The position numbers and the translations under genes were made by a program. A stretch of DNA of 64,000 nt from Kitasatospora sp. MMS16-BH015 (GTDB lineage: Bacteria; Actinomycetota; Actinomycetes; Streptomycetales; Streptomycetaceae): assembly GCF_002943525.1 (NCBI RefSeq), contig NZ_CP025394.1:3410001-3474000 (forward strand), in the 5' to 3' direction. The notes under the pieces were generated by a model that saw nothing but the letters and a program-made list of their open reading frames with translations, searched no databases and was not told where the DNA came from. Shown here in pieces: positions 1 to 7,183 of this stretch (the stretch's first letter is position 1; every line of letters begins with the position of its first letter).

Positions 1-353
1 CCTACGGCTCGGCCGGCACGCACTGGGCCGCCCGGCACACCGGCATCGACTTCCCGGTGGCTAAGGGCACGCCGGTGCGGGCCGTCACCGACGGCACGGT
101 GAGCGCCCGGTGGAACCCGGCCTACGGCTACATGGCCGCCGTCACCGCCCCGGACGGCACCCGCACCTGGTACTGCCACCTGGGCACCTACCGGCTGCGC
201 CGGGGGCAGGTGCGGGCCGGCGAGGTGATCGCCTACTCCGGGAGCAGCGGCAACTCCACCGGCCCGCACCTGCACTTCGAGGTCCACCCCGACCACGGCG
301 GCCCGGTGGACCCGCTGCCGTGGCTGCTCGCCCACGGCCTCGACCCGCGCTGA
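1..353 (+). CDS. M23 family metallopeptidase, C-terminal part
   Basis: The window opens inside this gene; the frame is open from base 3 to the TGA at 351-353, so the start is missing. The visible peptide is a LytM/M23 zinc endopeptidase domain: an HTGIDFPV motif (HxGxD, zinc ligands) near the start, a WYCHL stretch in the middle and the closing PHLHFEV motif (HxH) followed by P-D-P-L-P-W. Enzymes of this family cut peptide cross-links of peptidoglycan outside the membrane. The stop lies one base before the convergent pcrA stop, so the two genes meet tail to tail with no space for a separate terminator. Domains upstream cannot be seen. Confidence 0.9.
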   Translation, partial: YGSAGTHWAARHTGIDFPVAKGTPVRAVTDGTVSARWNPAYGYMAAVTAPDGTRTWYCHLGTYRLRRGQVRAGEVIAYSGSSGNSTGPHLHFEVHPDHGGPVDPLPWLLAHGLDPR

Positions 354-354
354 A

Positions 355-2916
355 TCAGAGCTTCTCCACCGGCGCGTACCGCAGCAGCAGCTGCTTGCGC
401 CCCGAGGCACCGAAGTCGATGGTCGCCTGCGCCTTCTCCCCCACCCCGGCGGTGGCGGTGACGGTGCCAAGACCGAAGGTGTCGTGGGTGACCCGGTCGC
501 CCACGGCCAGCGCGACGATCTCCCGCTCGGTGACCTTCCGGGCCGACTTGCCCCAGCCCGCCTTCGGCTGCAGCCCGCCCTTCGAGGAGCTCGACGAGGA
601 GCTGGAGAAACCCCGCGAGGGCGGCGGCGCCGAGGCCGCGCCCGTCCGCTTCCAGTGCACCAGCGGCTCGGGGATCTCCTCCAGGAAGCGCGAGGCCGGG
701 TTGTAGGAGGGCTGGCCCCAGGCGCTGCGCAGCACCGACCGGGTCAGGTAGAGCCGCTGCCTGGCCCGGGTGAGGCCGACGTACGCGAGCCGCCGCTCCT
801 CCTCCAGCTCCTTGACCTGGTTGAGCGCCCGCATGTGCGGGAAGATCCCGTCCTCCATGCCGGTCAGGAAGACCACCGGGAACTCGAGGCCCTTGGCGGT
901 GTGCAGGGTCATCATCGTGATGACGCCCGCGCTGTTCTCCTCGTCGTCCGGGATCTGATCCGAGTCGGCCACCAGCGCGACCCGCTCCAGGAAGTCGGCC
1001 AGCGAGCCGATCGGCGGCACGCCCTCGGCGTCCTCGCCCTCGGGCCGCTCGCCCGGGTCCTTCTCGTACTCCAGGGCCACGGCGGCGAGCTCCTGGAGGT
1101 TCTCCACCCGGGTCTCGTCCTGCGGGTCGGTGGAGGACTGAAGCTCGGCCAGGTAGCCGGTCTCCTCCAGCACGGCCTCCAGCACGGCCGCCGGCCCGGC
1201 GCCGGTCTCGACGATCGCGCGCAGCCCGGCCATCAGCTCGTTGAACCGCCGCACGGCGTTGGCCGAGCGGGCGGCCATGCCGTACGCCTCGTCCACCCGC
1301 AGCAGCGCCTGGGGGAAGCTGATCCGCTCCCGCGCGGAGAGGGCGTCGATCATCGCCTCGGCCCGGTCGCCGATGCCGCGCTTGGGCACGTTGAGGATCC
1401 GGCGCAGCGGCACGGTGTCCTCGGGGTTGGAGAGCACCCGCAGGTACGCGAGCACGTCGCGGACCTCCTTGCGCTCGTAGAAGCGCACCCCGCCGACCAC
1501 CTTGTACGGCAGGCCGACCCGGATGAACACCTCCTCGAACACGCGGGACTGCGCGTTGGTGCGGTAGAAGACGGCCACGTCGCCGGGGCGGGCCTCGCCC
1601 TTGTCGGTGAGCCGGTCGATCTCGTCGGCGATGAACTGGGCCTCGCCGTGCTCGTCGTCGGCCACGTACCCGACGACCTTCTCGCCCGCCTCGCCGGCCG
1701 TCCAGAGCTTCTTGTCCCGGCGGTTGGCGTTGCGCTCGATGACGGCGTTGGCCGCGTCCAGGATGGTCTGGGTGGAGCGGTAGTTCTGCTCCAGCAGGAT
1801 GGTGCGGGCCTCGGGGTAGTCCTCCTCGAACTGGAGGATGTTGCGGATGGTCGCGCCGCGGAAGGCGTAGATCGACTGGTCCGCGTCACCGACCACGCAG
1901 AGCTCGGCGGGCGGGGTGTCGGCGCCGCCGCTGAGCTCGCGCACCAGCATGTACTGGGCGTGGTTGGTGTCCTGGTACTCGTCGACCAGGATGTGCCGGA
2001 ACCGGCGGCGGTAGTGCTCGGCCACGGCCGGGAAGGCCTGCAGCAGGTTGACCGTGGTCATGATGATGTCGTCGAAGTCGAGGGCGTTGGCCTCGCGCAG
2101 GCGGCGCTGGTAGAGGAAGTACGCCTCGGCGAGCTTCTTCTCCATCGGGTTGGCGGCCTGGGCGGCGTACGTCTCCTCGTCGATCAGCTCGTTCTTGAGG
2201 TTGCTGATCTTCGCGGTGAAGGACTTCGGCGGGAACTGCTTCGGGTCCAGGTCGAGGTCGCGGCAGACCAGGGCCATCAGGCGCTGCGAGTCGGCCGAGT
2301 CGTAGATCGAGAAGCTGGAGGTGAAGCCGAGGTACTTGCTCTCCCGGCGCAGGATGCGCACGCAGGCGCTGTGGAAGGTGGAGACCCACATCGCCCGGGC
2401 GCGCGGGCCGACCAGGGCCTCGACGCGCTCGCGCATCTCGCCGGCGGCCTTGTTGGTGAAGGTGATGGCGAGGATCTCGCCGGGGTGCACCCCGCGCGCG
2501 CCCAGCAGGTAGGCGATCCGGTGGGTCAGCACCCGGGTCTTGCCGGAGCCGGCGCCGGCCACGATCAGCAGCGGGCCGCCCGCGTGCAGCACGGCCTCGC
2601 GCTGCGGCTCGTTCATCCCCTCCAGCAGCTGCGCCGGGTCGGTCACGGTGCGGGCGGCGCCGTTGCGGTGCCAGGCGTCCCGCTCGACGAGGGCGGCGTG
2701 GTCGGTCTGGAACAGCCCCTCGGGGATCGCCTCCTCGTGCCCACCGCCGTAGTGGTCCTCGTACGGCGGCTCCTCGTCGAACGACGGCACGAACGACGGC
2801 TCGAACGGAGGCTCGTACGGCTCGTCCACGGGCTGCGGCTGCTGTGACTGCTGCGACCCGGCGGAGGCGAGGGACTCGAAGCCGGGGAGCGGGAGGTCGT
2901 CGAAGAGGCTAGTCAT
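355..2916 (-). CDS. pcrA: ATP-dependent DNA helicase PcrA/UvrD
   Basis: An 853-aa SF1A helicase that translocates 3' to 5' on single-stranded DNA in repair and replication-fork clearing. Visible motifs include Walker A GAGSGKT, motif II DEYQDTN, motif III VVGDADQSIYAFRGA, motif IV QNYRST and motif VI GLTRARQRLY. The first 100 residues or so are acidic, proline-rich and low-complexity (PPFEPSFVPSF) and are probably disordered; this length is usual in streptomycete PcrA. The C-terminus has a Ser-rich run followed by a Tudor-like segment (VGDRVTHDTFGLGTV) that in PcrA contacts RNA polymerase. The ATG is at 2914-2916. The gene is divergent from the NlpC/P60 gene across 252 bp. Confidence 0.96.
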   Translation of the reverse strand: MTSLFDDLPLPGFESLASAGSQQSQQPQPVDEPYEPPFEPSFVPSFDEEPPYEDHYGGGHEEAIPEGLFQTDHAALVERDAWHRNGAARTVTDPAQLLEGMNEPQREAVLHAGGPLLIVAGAGSGKTRVLTHRIAYLLGARGVHPGEILAITFTNKAAGEMRERVEALVGPRARAMWVSTFHSACVRILRRESKYLGFTSSFSIYDSADSQRLMALVCRDLDLDPKQFPPKSFTAKISNLKNELIDEETYAAQAANPMEKKLAEAYFLYQRRLREANALDFDDIIMTTVNLLQAFPAVAEHYRRRFRHILVDEYQDTNHAQYMLVRELSGGADTPPAELCVVGDADQSIYAFRGATIRNILQFEEDYPEARTILLEQNYRSTQTILDAANAVIERNANRRDKKLWTAGEAGEKVVGYVADDEHGEAQFIADEIDRLTDKGEARPGDVAVFYRTNAQSRVFEEVFIRVGLPYKVVGGVRFYERKEVRDVLAYLRVLSNPEDTVPLRRILNVPKRGIGDRAEAMIDALSARERISFPQALLRVDEAYGMAARSANAVRRFNELMAGLRAIVETGAGPAAVLEAVLEETGYLAELQSSTDPQDETRVENLQELAAVALEYEKDPGERPEGEDAEGVPPIGSLADFLERVALVADSDQIPDDEENSAGVITMMTLHTAKGLEFPVVFLTGMEDGIFPHMRALNQVKELEEERRLAYVGLTRARQRLYLTRSVLRSAWGQPSYNPASRFLEEIPEPLVHWKRTGAASAPPPSRGFSSSSSSSSKGGLQPKAGWGKSARKVTEREIVALAVGDRVTHDTFGLGTVTATAGVGEKAQATIDFGASGRKQLLLRYAPVEKL

Positions 2917-3168
2917 GGCCCTTCGAGTCTATGGCCCGCCACCGACAGGCAGGCCCGGCCCCGGGAATGGTCGGATTCGCCCTGCTCAGCGCCGCGAACG
3001 GGCAGCGAAGCCGACCGGAACGGAAAGTTCCGCAAGCTTTCGGGCAGAGCCGTGCCCTTCGGCCCGGCGCGCCGGGAGCTGCCACTAGCGTCCCCGACCC
3101 CACCCCGTTTCCGCGGGCGGGCAGGTCACCCGCCTCGGCGGGCAACACGGCGGAGAGGCGCAGCGGGC

Positions 3169-4188
3169 ATGGCCACGCACCGAAAACCCCCCACCACCCC
3201 GTCCCGCGGCGGCGCCCCGCGCCGCCGCCGGGCGGTCACCCTGGCGGGGGTGGCGGCCGTCTCGGTCACCGCGCTGGCCACCCCGGGCCACGCCGAGCCG
3301 GGCCCGGCCGGGCCCGAGCAGGTGCGGGCGCAGGTGGACCGGCTGTACCGGGAGGCCGAGCAGGCCACCCAGCGGTACGACGGCGCGGCCGAGCAGACGG
3401 CGGCGCTCCGGCAGCGGGTGGGCCGGCTCCAGGACGAGCTGGCCCGCAAGGCCGCGGCGATGGAGGCCACCCGGACGCGGCTGGGCGCGCTGGCCGCCGA
3501 GCAGTACCGCAGCGGGGGCTTCTCCCAGACGCTCCAGCTGGCGCTCTCCGACGACCCGCGGCAGTTCCTGCAGCGGGCCGGGGTGCTCGGGCAGGTGGGC
3601 GTGATCGAGCAGCAGGCGCTGCAGAGCTACGGGCAGCAGCGGCTCGCACTGGACACCCAGGCCGCCGAGACCCAGCAGCAGCTGGCCGAACTCGACCGCC
3701 GCCAGCGGGAGTTGTCCGCCGACCGGGCCGCCGTCCAGCAGAAGCTGGCCGAGGCGCAGCAGTTGCTCGTCCACCTCGCCCCGGAGGCCGCCGACCGCTC
3801 GGACCGCCCGGGCTTCGAGGAGCTCCCGGCCCCCGCCACCGGCCGGGCCGCCACCGCGATCGCCTTCGCCCTGGCCCAGCTCGGCAAGCCCTACGTCTGG
3901 GGCGCCACCGGCCCGGACAGCTACGACTGCTCCGGCCTGGTCCAGGCCGCCTGGGCCGCGGCCGGCGTCTCGCTCCCCCGCACCACCTACGCCCAGATCG
4001 ACGCCGCCCCGCGGGTGGCCCGCGGCGAGCTCCGCCCCGGCGACCTGGTCTTCTTCTACTCCTCCGTCAGCCACGTCGGCCTCTACACCGGCAACGGCCG
4101 GATGATCCACGCCCCGCACCCGGGCGCCCCGGTCCGCTACGAATCCGTCGACGTGATGCCCTTCGCGGGCGCCGTCCGCCCGGCCTGA
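3169..4188 (+). CDS. Secreted NlpC/P60 (C40) peptidoglycan hydrolase
   Basis: 339 aa. I start at the ATG at 3169, which has GGAGAGG upstream; the frame is open further 5' but that part is not signal-like. Residues 1-45 hold an Arg-rich n-region, a hydrophobic core and a TPGHA cleavage site. Residues 50-210 are a long Gln/Glu/Ala coiled coil with Q-rich heptads, typical of RipA-like endopeptidases. The C-terminal 110 residues are the C40 domain: YDCSGLVQAAW (catalytic Cys), SHVGLYTG (His) and MIHAPHPG (third polar residue). The likely reaction is cleavage of D-Glu-diaminopimelate bonds in the wall. No in-frame TTA codon was noticed. Confidence 0.93.
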   Translation: MATHRKPPTTPSRGGAPRRRRAVTLAGVAAVSVTALATPGHAEPGPAGPEQVRAQVDRLYREAEQATQRYDGAAEQTAALRQRVGRLQDELARKAAAMEATRTRLGALAAEQYRSGGFSQTLQLALSDDPRQFLQRAGVLGQVGVIEQQALQSYGQQRLALDTQAAETQQQLAELDRRQRELSADRAAVQQKLAEAQQLLVHLAPEAADRSDRPGFEELPAPATGRAATAIAFALAQLGKPYVWGATGPDSYDCSGLVQAAWAAAGVSLPRTTYAQIDAAPRVARGELRPGDLVFFYSSVSHVGLYTGNGRMIHAPHPGAPVRYESVDVMPFAGAVRPA

Positions 4189-4202
4189 CCGGCCGGATCG
4201 GG

Positions 4203-4364
4203 TCACTGCCAGATCATGTTCCCCGGGGTGACGACCGGGGCGTCGGCACCGGCGTCGGCGGTCGCGGCGGCCGGCCGCTCGGCGGCGGTCGCGGCGACCG
4301 GCGCCGCGACCGCCAGCGCGAGGGTGAAGACCGCGACGATGGCGCCAAAGATGGTACGGGACAT
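4203..4364 (-). CDS. Small secreted peptide, 53 aa
   Basis: A short ORF with a strong GGAGGAG ribosome site eight bases before the ATG (4362-4364) and a TGA at 4203-4205. The product starts MSRTIFGAIVAVFTLALAVA, a classical signal peptide with likely cleavage at VAATAA, leaving a peptide of about 25 residues rich in Ala/Asp and ending in PVVTPGNMIWQ. It has no cysteines. I recognise no family. It lies downstream of the 100-aa gene on the same strand and close to a TrmB/LuxR-type regulator, and a conserved 36-bp element sits 77 bp upstream of the start. A role as a signal or surface peptide is an inference only. The coding assignment rests on the RBS plus the signal peptide. Confidence 0.72.
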   Translation of the reverse strand: MSRTIFGAIVAVFTLALAVAAPVAATAAERPAAATADAGADAPVVTPGNMIWQ

Positions 4365-4440
4365 TCGAATTCTCCTCCGTCCGAGCCGTTCAAGTACCTC
4401 CAGCTTCGTCAGGTCCGGGACCGGTCGGAAGGGCGGACGA

Positions 4441-4476
4441 CTGGACCGAACCGGCCTTGACCCGTTCCGTCCAGCC
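4441..4476 (-). promoter_or_regulatory. Shared 36-bp upstream element, copy 1
   Basis: This block aligns without gaps to 14480-14515 at 28 of 36 positions by eye. It begins CTGGACCGAACCGG, continues CCTTGA and closes with CCCGTTCCGTCCAG, so the ends form an imperfect 14-bp inverted repeat (12 of 14). It lies upstream of the secreted peptide gene (start 4364). A promoter or operator function is inferred from position and conservation. Confidence 0.5.
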
Positions 4477-4487
4477 CCGCCGCCGGC

Positions 4488-4790
4488 TCAGAGCAGCCCT
4501 TCGTAGAACGGCGCCAGCAACGGCACCCCGGCATCCACCAGCCGCCAGCCCCGGAGTTCGGGGACGGTCGACAGGGCGCGGTCGCAGAGCGCGACCGCCC
4601 GGCGTTCGGCCTCCTCCAGCCGCTCGGCGAGCAGGTAGGCCCCGACCACCAGCCGCCCGGGTGCGGACAGGTGCACGCTCAGGTGCTCCAGCCGGTCCTC
4701 GGGCCGTGCCGCGCTGCTGATCAACTCGCCTAACCGGTCGGGCATTTCCCTGGTCGAAGCGGCGACCAGGACCATGTGAACCAGATACAT
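4488..4790 (-). CDS. Hypothetical protein, 100 aa
   Basis: I do not recognise this family. The product is soluble and mixed alpha/beta, starting MYLVHMVLVAAST, with a leucine-rich middle (APGRLVVGAYLLAERLEEAE) and an end PLLAPFYEGLL; there is no signal peptide or membrane segment. Codon 20 is a TTA (4731-4733 on the minus strand), so translation should depend on the bldA tRNA in a streptomycete. It is divergent from the regulator gene (start 4948) over 157 bp that hold a near-perfect palindrome, and it is followed on the same strand by the 53-aa secreted peptide gene after 123 bp. Codon 6 is a second possible start. Confidence 0.7.
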   Translation of the reverse strand: MYLVHMVLVAASTREMPDRLGELISSAARPEDRLEHLSVHLSAPGRLVVGAYLLAERLEEAERRAVALCDRALSTVPELRGWRLVDAGVPLLAPFYEGLL

Positions 4791-4837
4791 GCATCCACGG
4801 TCCCAAGCCGCCTATCGGGATGTACAGGCATCATCCT

Positions 4838-4868
4838 GGACGGTTCGGGTCAGCGACCGGAACCGTCC
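4838..4868. promoter_or_regulatory. Operator-like palindrome in divergent promoter
   Basis: Two 14-bp arms, GGACGGTTCGGGTC and GACCGGAACCGTCC, are separated by AGC and pair with one mismatch. The site lies between the divergent 100-aa gene (start 4790) and the regulator gene (start 4948), the usual place for an autoregulatory operator. Its right arm shares the GGAACCGTCC/GTTCCGTCC theme with the element at 4441-4476. Binding by the adjacent regulator is inferred. Confidence 0.55.
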
Positions 4869-4947
4869 ATCGAACCCCTGGAGCCAAGGGCCGTTCGCAT
4901 GCAATGATCCATCCCGGAGTGACGCCGTAGAACAGTGGAGGTTCCAC

Positions 4948-5943
4948 ATGCTCGCCGTACTCGGTCTCGACACCACCGCAGAAGCGGTCTACCGCGCCAT
5001 GCTCGCCCACCCACAGGCCGGTGTCGAGGCACTCGCGGCACACCTGGGGTTGTCCGCGGCACAGATGCGGGAGGCCCTGGACTTATTGAGCCGGTTATCC
5101 CTGCTCCGACCCTCTTATGAACACGCGGGCGAACTGCGGGCCGTCTCCCCCGACATCGGGATGGAGATCCTGATGTCCCGTCAACAGGCCGAGCTGGCCT
5201 CCCAGCAACAGCGCGTCGAGGCCTCCCGGGCAGCAGCGGCCCAGCTGATCGCCGAGTACGCCGACCTGCGGCCGGCCGCGCCCCACCCCGAGATCGAGCA
5301 ACTGGTCGGACTCGACCGGATTCGTGAACGGCTGGCGGTGCTGACCAGGGACATGCGCGCCGAGGTGATGACCTTCGCCCCGGACGGCGGGCACTCTCCC
5401 GAGAGCATCGAGGCCGCCCGACCGCTCGACCGGTCCCTGCTGGAGCGGGGCATCCTGATGCGCACGGTCTACCTGGAGAGCGTCCGCAACAACCAGCCCA
5501 CGACGGCCTACGTCGGCTGGCTGGCCGAGCACGGCGCCCAGGTCCGGACGACCCCGGCCCTGCCCACCCGGTTGATCATCGTGGACCGGACCACCGCCGT
5601 GATCCCCGTCAACAGCGACGACTCCGCTGCCGGCGCCGTGGTGCTGACCGGCCAGGGCACGCTCACCGCGCTGTGCTCGCTCTTCGAGCACGTCTGGTCC
5701 CTCGCACAGCCGCTGGGCTCCCCGACCACCAGGCTGGTCGGCGGGTTGAACCCACAGGAGGCGACCGTCATCCGGCTGCTCGCCGAGGGGCTCACCGACG
5801 ACGCGATCGCCAAGCGGCTCGGCGTCTCGCCCCGCACCTCCCGCCGGCTGGCCACCGACCTGATGGAGCGCCTCGGCGCCCGCAGCCGCTTCGAGGCCGG
5901 CGCCCGGGCCGCCCAGCAGGGCTGGCTGCCCGACATTCGGTAG
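4948..5943 (+). CDS. TrmB/LuxR-type transcriptional regulator
   Basis: 331 aa from the ATG at 4948, preceded by GTGGAGG; the frame is open further upstream but that part overlaps the operator. Residues 1-75 resemble a TrmB winged helix (LGLDTTAEAVYRAMLAHPQAG, then LAAHLGLSAAQMREALDLL). Residues 100-250 are a sensor-like region with a phospholipase-D-like feel (LERGILMRTVYLES). Residues 265-330 are a LuxR-type HTH (LNPQEATVIRLLAEGLTDDA, then IAKRLGVSPRTSRRLATDLM). There is no receiver domain. Codons 46 and 50 (5083-5085 and 5095-5097) are TTA, so expression should need the bldA leucyl-tRNA. The ligand is unknown; the neighbouring secreted peptide is a candidate by position only. Confidence 0.85.
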   Translation: MLAVLGLDTTAEAVYRAMLAHPQAGVEALAAHLGLSAAQMREALDLLSRLSLLRPSYEHAGELRAVSPDIGMEILMSRQQAELASQQQRVEASRAAAAQLIAEYADLRPAAPHPEIEQLVGLDRIRERLAVLTRDMRAEVMTFAPDGGHSPESIEAARPLDRSLLERGILMRTVYLESVRNNQPTTAYVGWLAEHGAQVRTTPALPTRLIIVDRTTAVIPVNSDDSAAGAVVLTGQGTLTALCSLFEHVWSLAQPLGSPTTRLVGGLNPQEATVIRLLAEGLTDDAIAKRLGVSPRTSRRLATDLMERLGARSRFEAGARAAQQGWLPDIR

Positions 5944-5951
5944 GCCGGTCG

Positions 5952-7115
5952 TCAGGGCGCGTCGGGATAGACGAACGCGAGGTAACCCCCGTAGAGCGCC
6001 GAGGCCAGCGCGGCCGAGCAGAGGATCAGCACCAGCGAGGCGCGGCTGCGCACCCGGGCCAGGCCGGTGGCGACCGGCAGCAGCAGGGTGAAGGCGGGCA
6101 GCAGGAAGCGGGCACGGGAGTTGAAGTACGCCGCGTCGCCGAGTGCCAGCAGGAGCATCGCGCCACTGAACAGCACCAGGACCAGCGGCTGCCGCTGGAC
6201 GATCGAGAGGGCGAAGAGCAGCACGCTCGCTGCCAGCACCACCGCGACCACCACGTCGGCGAGCATGATCGCGTCGGGTCTGACCAGCAGGTCGCGGAGC
6301 GAGTAGAAGGTCTTCCGGCCGAAGTCGAAGTGTGACTGCCAGGCGTCCTGCACCCGGAAGTAGCCGTCCCAACGGCCCTTCACCAGGCCCACCCAGCCGA
6401 GGTAACCGAGGAAGCCCAGCGGTGCCAGCAGCATCCCGGCCGCCGCCCGCCACCCGGCCCGCCCGCGCAGCAGCTCCCAGAGCGCGGCACCCGAGACGGC
6501 CGCCGCCAGCGCGATGCCGGTCGGCCGGCTCAGGCCGGCGAGCAGGGCGAGCACCCCGGCCCCGAGCCAGTCCCGGCGGACGGCCGCGTACAGCGCCCAG
6601 GCCACGAAGGCGGTGAACAACGGCTCGGAGTAGGCCGCGCTCTCCACCAGCGCGTACGGAGTGACGCCCCACAGGACCGCGGCGATCACCCCGACCCGCC
6701 GCCCGTACAGGTGCTCGCCGACCCGGAAGATCCCCCAGGCCGCCGCGAGCGAGGCGAGCCAGGCCACGGCCAGTGCCGCGGCCCCGACCGGCACCCCGCA
6801 CAGGTGCACCAGCCGGATCAGCGCGGGGTAGGCCGGGAAGAACGCGTAGGCCTCGTACGGCCCGTGCGGCCCGGGCACCGGGGGGAACCCGGCGTAGCCG
6901 TGCACCACGATGCCCTGGTACCAGTAGGCGTCCCACATGGCGGCAAGGCGGTGCAGACCTGGGGTGCCCCGGCGAGCGCCCCAGGCGGCCACCAGCAGGA
7001 CGCCCAGGGCCCGGGCCGCCGCGTAGGCCGCCAGCGCGGGTAAGGCGGCGCGCAGCGATGCGGTGCGTCGGCGGGTACCCGTCGGCGGGCTCGGAGCGGT
7101 CGGGGCGGTGAGCAC
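5952..7115 (-). CDS. Polytopic glycosyltransferase, PIG-V/mannosyltransferase-like
   Basis: 387 aa, almost entirely hydrophobic helices with short loops, so an integral membrane GT-C enzyme. The first large loop carries MWDAYWYQGIVVHGYAG and YAFFPAYPALIR, the aromatic/acidic pattern of PIG-V-like mannosyltransferases that use polyprenyl-phosphate sugars. The acceptor is unknown; a cell-envelope glycan is likely. Codon 25 is TTA (7041-7043 on the minus strand), a marker of bldA dependence shared with two close neighbours. The gene is convergent with the regulator (8-bp gap) and lies 68 bp downstream of the next glycosyltransferase on the same strand, so the two may be co-transcribed. Confidence 0.8.
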   Translation of the reverse strand: MLTAPTAPSPPTGTRRRTASLRAALPALAAYAAARALGVLLVAAWGARRGTPGLHRLAAMWDAYWYQGIVVHGYAGFPPVPGPHGPYEAYAFFPAYPALIRLVHLCGVPVGAAALAVAWLASLAAAWGIFRVGEHLYGRRVGVIAAVLWGVTPYALVESAAYSEPLFTAFVAWALYAAVRRDWLGAGVLALLAGLSRPTGIALAAAVSGAALWELLRGRAGWRAAAGMLLAPLGFLGYLGWVGLVKGRWDGYFRVQDAWQSHFDFGRKTFYSLRDLLVRPDAIMLADVVVAVVLAASVLLFALSIVQRQPLVLVLFSGAMLLLALGDAAYFNSRARFLLPAFTLLLPVATGLARVRSRASLVLILCSAALASALYGGYLAFVYPDAP

Positions 7116-7183
7116 GGGACCATCACACTCCCCGGGTCGCCGTTCGGCAAACGAGGTGTCAAACCACGCTGACGGAAGTCGGG

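Noticed and set aside
2917..3168. c-di-AMP (ydaO-type) riboswitch upstream of the NlpC/P60 gene
   Set aside because: Such leaders often precede wall hydrolases in streptomycetes, but the conserved riboswitch core sequences were not found in these 252 bp.
2931..4460. Large plus-strand frame across the pcrA-NlpC region
   Set aside because: It is Arg/Pro/Gly-rich without any domain and overlaps the NlpC/P60 gene in another frame, the usual sign of a high-GC shadow.
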